Source of the DNA: Acidobacteriaceae bacterium
GTDB taxonomy: Bacteria; Acidobacteriota; Terriglobia; Terriglobales; Acidobacteriaceae
Length of the DNA stretch: 9,991 bases
Assembly: GCA_003165855.1 (NCBI GenBank)
Contig: PMXH01000124.1
Span: forward strand, 1-9,991
Reading direction: 5' to 3'
The translations under genes and the position numbers were made by a program. The stretch's first letter is position 1; the number at the start of each line of letters is the position of its first letter. A model generated the notes under the pieces. That model was not told where the DNA came from and ran no database searches. It worked only from the letters and a program-made list of their open reading frames with translations. This document shows positions 6,591-9,991 of this stretch, one piece after another.

Positions 6591-7562
6591 TCACTGCTCC
6601 GTTAATCGGACGGGCACACGGGCCGCCAGTTCCTCTTCCCGCGCTTGCTCGCCCTGCAGGCGGGTATAGAGTTCGAGCAACGTCCTGGCCGCTTTCCGGT
6701 AATCGAGTTCGTCCGGCATTTTCCCGGTTTCCACCGGGACCGTGTGAACCCCCAGGCGGAAATCTTTCGCGATACCTTCGATGATGTCGGGAGCCACACT
6801 GGCGGCTTGCCTGGCATAGGCCGCAATCAACGCGTTCTCGCAAATGGTATTGATCAACCGGGGAATTCCCCGGGCGTGCCGGTGGATCGCCGCAACCGTC
6901 TCCTGCGGAAACAGCGAGGAGGGGTTGGGACTTCCCGCCAGCTGAAGCCTGCGCTCGATATAGCCCTTGGTTTCGTTCAGATCGAGCGCCAACAGATGGG
7001 AACGCAGCGCGATTCTTTGCTTCAGCTGCCGCAACTCGACCGAGTCCAGTTTCTCGTCCAGTTCAGGTTGCCCGACCAGCAGGATCTGCAGCAGTTTCTC
7101 GTCCGCGGTCTCCAGGTTCGTCAACAGCCGGATTTCTTCCAGAATGTCGGTGGATAAATGATGCGCTTCGTCGACCACCAGCACCGTAGTCAGTTTCTTT
7201 TCGCCGCGCGCGACCACGTAACCGGCCAACTGCAGCAGCAGTTCACTCTTGTTCTTGCCGGCGGCGGGCAGTCCGAGATCGCCGGCGATATATTGCAGGA
7301 ACTCGAGCGGCGACAACCGTCCGTTGAATACGTAGGCGTACTTGACGTCATCGCTTTGCTTCAGCAATTGCAGCAGGCACCGGAGCAGAAGAGTCTTGCC
7401 GGTTCCCACCTCCCCGGTTAAAACCACGAACCCTTTGTGCCGTCTGACGCCGTAATACAGTGCAGCCAAGGCTTCGTTGTGCCTCCGGGTGGCGAAGAGG
7501 AACGAAGGATCGGGAGTGATCTCGAACGGGTTGCGCTTCAAGCTGTAAAAAGTTTTATACAT
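6591..7562 (-). CDS. ExeA-like AAA ATPase, XrtA/PEP-CTERM-EPS associated type
   Basis: 323 residues from the ATG at 7562. The N-terminus MYKTFYSLKRNPFEITPDPSF is characteristic of the ExeA/GspA-like ATPases found in XrtA EPS loci. Motifs: Walker A TGEVGTGKT (49-57), Walker B VLVVDEAHHL (127-136), a sensor-1-like strand LLVGQPELDEKL (161-172), LKQRIALR with a possible arginine finger (180-187), and the sensor-2-type RGIPRLIN (231-238). The C-terminus is charged and probably helical (residues 288-314). No membrane segment or peptidoglycan-binding domain is seen, unlike full ExeA. It lies 11 bases downstream of the chain-length gene. A longer frame back to 7652 would overlap that gene and adds unconserved residues, so I rejected it. 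The biochemical role of these locus ATPases is not established; energising assembly of the export apparatus is the common guess. Confidence 0.92.
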   Translation of the reverse strand: MYKTFYSLKRNPFEITPDPSFLFATRRHNEALAALYYGVRRHKGFVVLTGEVGTGKTLLLRCLLQLLKQSDDVKYAYVFNGRLSPLEFLQYIAGDLGLPAAGKNKSELLLQLAGYVVARGEKKLTTVLVVDEAHHLSTDILEEIRLLTNLETADEKLLQILLVGQPELDEKLDSVELRQLKQRIALRSHLLALDLNETKGYIERRLQLAGSPNPSSLFPQETVAAIHRHARGIPRLINTICENALIAAYARQAASVAPDIIEGIAKDFRLGVHTVPVETGKMPDELDYRKAARTLLELYTRLQGEQAREEELAARVPVRLTEQ

Positions 7563-7573
7563 GGATACTGTCG

Positions 7574-9187
7574 CTAGCCGCGCAAGTAACTGAGGGCCGA
7601 CCCCAGCAGAATCGTAACCGAAACGACAGCTGCCGTCACCCAGCCCAACCACAACCGCCTGCGTTCAGTTTGCTCGTCTGCTGCCGCTACCAGAGCTGGG
7701 ATCTCCGAGATCACCGGTACCGGCAGCAGCTTCTGCAGTTCCTTCTCGTCATAAATCCGGTCATCCATCATTTCGAAAGCCCCGGCCACAACCGCGCCCA
7801 GCGCCAATCCGATGCCCAGCCCAATCACGCAGAACTTCAGGCGATTGGGAAAGTCAGGTTTCAGAGGCAGGCTGGGAGGATCGACAATGCGAAAACGTTC
7901 CCCCTGCTGCAGCAATTCCATGCTGGTGGCCATGGCCGATTCGTTCTTCTTCTTCAACAGCTCGTCGTAATTTGCTTTGGATTGATCGTATCCCCGGGTT
8001 AAATCAGAGAGCTGTTGCTCGCGCACCGGTTCCTGATTCAGCCGTGCCTGGTAGTCCGTAACCTTGGCCTTCAACTCCGTAACGCTGCGCTCGCGGTTGG
8101 CAATCTCCACCCGGTTGGCCTGGACCTGACCCTGCAACTGGACCATGGGGGACGACGCGTCCCGCATATCGGCAGCGTCCGGTGCCGTCGTGCTGCCGGC
8201 CGTATCCGTCGGCGCGCCGGAGGCTTTGGCTTTCAGGTCGGCGACGATCTGGCTCCTCATTTTTTCGGTTTTGGCGATTTGTTCCTTGACCTTGCGCACG
8301 TCGGGATGGCGGTCGGTGTAATGCGAGCTGAGATCCGCCAGTTGTGCCCGGAGTTTGTCCAACTCTTCATCGATCGCCGGCAATCCCACGGTCGTGCCGC
8401 CTGCCGCTTTCGGCGTGCCTTGCAGCGAGCGGTACTGATTCACCAGAGTTTCCAGGTAGACCCGCTGCTGTTTCGCCGTATTCAGCGCATCCTCTTCCGT
8501 CTGCAACTGGGACTGCATGCCGGCCAGAATCTGCAGGTTGCTGCCTACTTGTGCGGGCAGCTCTCCGACGTGTTGTCCCTTAAACTCGCGAATCTTTTCT
8601 TCCTGATCGGACAAAATCTTTCGGGCCGTCTCCAATTGGCCTTCGAGAAATTTTGTGGTGTCTTCCGACTGCTGTTGGCGCACTTCCAGGTTCTCGCTGA
8701 TGAACAGGTTGGTGAGCTCGCTGGTCACTTGCTGGGCTACATGCGGATCGTGCGAGGAGTAGTAAACGTTAAACGAGCTGACCCGGCCTTCCCCGTCGCG
8801 CACCAGTTCGATTTCGATCTCCTTCCGCATCCGCTCCACCTTGTCGTCGGGCGTAAGGTGGCCGTGCGAATCCCCGTACAGGTTCAGCTGATCGATGATG
8901 TGCAACAAGCGGGTGCGGCTGAGAATCTGCTGCGTAATGCTGCGCAGCCGGTCTTGCAGATCGTCGTTCACATTGGGCGTGACATAGTCCTTCGGCATGG
9001 TGGGCTGCTCGACCAGAATCAGCGTGCCGGAGCGGTACCGGGACGGCAGAACCCAGCTGGCCCCCCATACCGCAAGCCACCCCAGAAGCAGCGGGATCAG
9101 GAACTGCATGTGACGCCGGCGCACGATCCCCAGATAATGCGGGAGATCGAACCCGACTGGACTTTTCTCTTCGAGATCTTCAGACAT
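7574..9187 (-). CDS. Polysaccharide chain-length determinant (Wzz/GNVR co-polymerase), XrtA-EPS type
   Basis: 537 residues. This inner-membrane protein sets EPS chain length and is the membrane partner of the separate kinase at 5643-6566; there is no fused kinase domain. Order of parts: cytoplasmic N-terminus with DLPHYLGIVRRR (14-25), first membrane helix about 28-47, Wzz-type periplasmic domain (YRSGTLILVEQP at 51-62, then LRSITQQILSRTRLL at 81-95), long coiled-coil segments (about 170-255, 272-322 and 350-420) broken by a low-complexity Ala/Thr/Asp stretch (322-345), the GNVR-type proline motif VDPPSLPLKPDFPNR (435-449), second membrane helix about 452-472, a cytoplasmic stretch beginning with DDRIYDEKELQKLL, and a third hydrophobic helix at 512-534. 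The third helix is an extra over the usual two. The ATG at 9187 is preceded by a GAAGAAGA-rich leader. It follows the beta-barrel gene by 56 bases. Confidence 0.94.
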   Translation of the reverse strand: MSEDLEEKSPVGFDLPHYLGIVRRRHMQFLIPLLLGWLAVWGASWVLPSRYRSGTLILVEQPTMPKDYVTPNVNDDLQDRLRSITQQILSRTRLLHIIDQLNLYGDSHGHLTPDDKVERMRKEIEIELVRDGEGRVSSFNVYYSSHDPHVAQQVTSELTNLFISENLEVRQQQSEDTTKFLEGQLETARKILSDQEEKIREFKGQHVGELPAQVGSNLQILAGMQSQLQTEEDALNTAKQQRVYLETLVNQYRSLQGTPKAAGGTTVGLPAIDEELDKLRAQLADLSSHYTDRHPDVRKVKEQIAKTEKMRSQIVADLKAKASGAPTDTAGSTTAPDAADMRDASSPMVQLQGQVQANRVEIANRERSVTELKAKVTDYQARLNQEPVREQQLSDLTRGYDQSKANYDELLKKKNESAMATSMELLQQGERFRIVDPPSLPLKPDFPNRLKFCVIGLGIGLALGAVVAGAFEMMDDRIYDEKELQKLLPVPVISEIPALVAAADEQTERRRLWLGWVTAAVVSVTILLGSALSYLRG

Positions 9188-9243
9188 AATTTATCTTCTT
9201 CACGTTCACGTTCACGCCTGTCTTCTTCACGACTATTTCGGGA
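9188..9243 (-). repeat. Leader of the chain-length gene with short direct and tandem repeats
   Basis: Read on the plus strand, TTCACG occurs three times in tandem at 9199-9216, and the 11-base unit TCTTCTTCACG occurs at 9194-9204 and again at 9221-9231. On the transcribed minus strand these give CGTGAAGAAGA twice with CGTGAA copies between. The downstream copy ends 6 bases before the start codon, so its GAAGAAGA could serve as a weak ribosome binding site. Repeat-number change here could alter spacing or translation. No promoter is evident. Confidence 0.6.
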
Positions 9244-9991
9244 CTATCTTCCTAGCGGTCTGGCAAATTGATAAGAGATCGCAATCCACTCCCGGTTGGT
9301 GTCGGGATTCGCGGAAAAGACGCTGTAAGTCTGGTGCAGCCGCGTGTATCCAGCCTGCACATTCAGATGTTCGCCGACCTGCCGCTGCAGGGAGGCGCTG
9401 CCTGAGACGGAATGGCCGCCCAGGTCGGAAACCGCGAGCACGCCATTGTTCGCGTAAGAGCCCGCCAGCGAGGCGCTGAAGTTGCGCGTGAGCTGTTGCC
9501 GCACCGAGGCATTGGCGCTATCCAACTCGACCGCCCCAATCAGCCCGCCGCCGCTGCTGACGCTGTGCGAATAGCTGATGGCCACACCGGCATGCTGCGC
9601 CTGCCAGTTCAAGCTGGCGCCGCCCGCCGGAGACCAGGACCGCGCTGCTACCACCGTCGGCAGGCCTGCGCCGGGGTACTGCGGGCCGGCGCTGTAGTAT
9701 TGCGGACCGCCAAACAGCGAAAACGAGAATCGGGGCGCCGGATAGAACGTATAGAAGAGAAAAACGCCGTCCGTCTCGGTCTGGTTGGTCCCGGCACCCG
9801 CATAATTCGGGTAAGAGAGCAGATCCTGATATTGATACGTCACCCCGATGTAGTTCTGCTTGGAGAGGCGGTAGCTGTAGAACGCCGATCCTCCCCGCGC
9901 AGCCGCATCATAGAGCCCCGGCACTTGGGTTGGATTCGGGTAGTGCAGATTGGTAAAGGTTCCGCTCGCCCCGATCATCGAATTAGCGCTG
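9244..9991 (-). CDS. Outer-membrane beta-barrel protein (5' end outside window)
   Basis: At least 249 codons, open to the right edge; four codons upstream of the ATG at 9978 are also open, so that ATG need not be the real start. The protein is built from alternating short amphipathic strands rich in Tyr, Ser, Gly, Asn and Gln, for example NYIGVTYQYQDLLSY, GVFLFYTFYPAPRFSFSLFG, GVAISYSHSV, FSASLAGSYANNG, SVSGSASLQRQV and LNVQAGYTRLHQTY, typical of a transmembrane beta-barrel. The last strand is EWIAISYQF, followed by ARPLGR, so the terminal Phe expected by the Bam machinery lies seven residues from the end. No signal peptide is visible because the start is missing. Position just upstream of the chain-length gene suggests it is the outer-membrane member of the EPS export system, as in related loci, but it is not a recognisable Wza lipoprotein. 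Confidence 0.83.
   Translation of the reverse strand, partial: SANSMIGASGTFTNLHYPNPTQVPGLYDAAARGGSAFYSYRLSKQNYIGVTYQYQDLLSYPNYAGAGTNQTETDGVFLFYTFYPAPRFSFSLFGGPQYYSAGPQYPGAGLPTVVAARSWSPAGGASLNWQAQHAGVAISYSHSVSSGGGLIGAVELDSANASVRQQLTRNFSASLAGSYANNGVLAVSDLGGHSVSGSASLQRQVGEHLNVQAGYTRLHQTYSVFSANPDTNREWIAISYQFARPLGR

Noticed and set aside
7563..7652. N-terminal extension of the ExeA-like ATPase back to 7652
   Set aside because: It would overlap the chain-length gene by about 80 bases, and the added 30 residues are unlike the family. The ATG at 7562 begins with the canonical MYKTFYSLKRNPF.
8015..9271. Long plus-strand open frame of 418 codons opposite the chain-length gene
   Set aside because: It lies antisense to a gene with clear domains and good motifs. 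Its translation is rich in Leu, Arg, Gln and His with no recognisable motif, as expected of a GC-rich shadow frame.

Overview
The window looks like part of an exopolysaccharide (EPS) assembly locus from a GC-rich Gram-negative bacterium. An outer-membrane beta-barrel points to a diderm. The gene set (chain-length protein, ExeA-type ATPase, separate tyrosine kinase, FemAB-like protein, sugar transferase) resembles XrtA/PEP-CTERM-associated EPS loci. From the overall style of the proteins I suspect an acidobacterium, but that is inference, not proof. No exosortase, PEP-CTERM substrate, glycosyltransferase, flippase or polymerase gene lies inside the window.

All genes are on the minus strand, so transcription runs from right to left. 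In order: the 3' part of a beta-barrel protein (9991-9244, start outside the window); a Wzz/GNVR chain-length determinant (9187-7574); an ExeA-like AAA ATPase (7562-6591); a CpsD/CapB-type tyrosine kinase (6566-5643); a small protein with a degenerate GGDEF-like fold (5529-4999); an ATP-grasp ligase (5002-3767); an aspartate kinase (3770-2151); a sugar transferase whose N-terminal half is a second copy of the GGDEF-like domain (2080-872); and the N-terminal part of a FemAB/GNAT-type aminoacyltransferase-like protein (815-1, running off the left edge).

Spacing is tight throughout. The GGDEF-like, ATP-grasp and aspartate kinase genes are chained by two 4-base stop/start overlaps (GTGA and ATGA). 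The longest gap is 113 bases. No clear promoter, strong terminator, RNA gene, mobile element or CRISPR array was found.

A plausible division of labour: the sugar transferase loads the first sugar phosphate onto the lipid carrier; the chain-length protein with its separate kinase controls polymerisation and export; the ATPase has an unknown energising or regulatory role; and the beta-barrel sits at the outer membrane. The unusual part is the insertion of an amino-acid biosynthesis kinase and an ATP-grasp ligase, next to a FemAB-like gene, between two copies of a degenerate signalling domain. This could mean amino-acid decoration of the polymer, and pseudo-cyclase control of its first step. Both ideas are inference.
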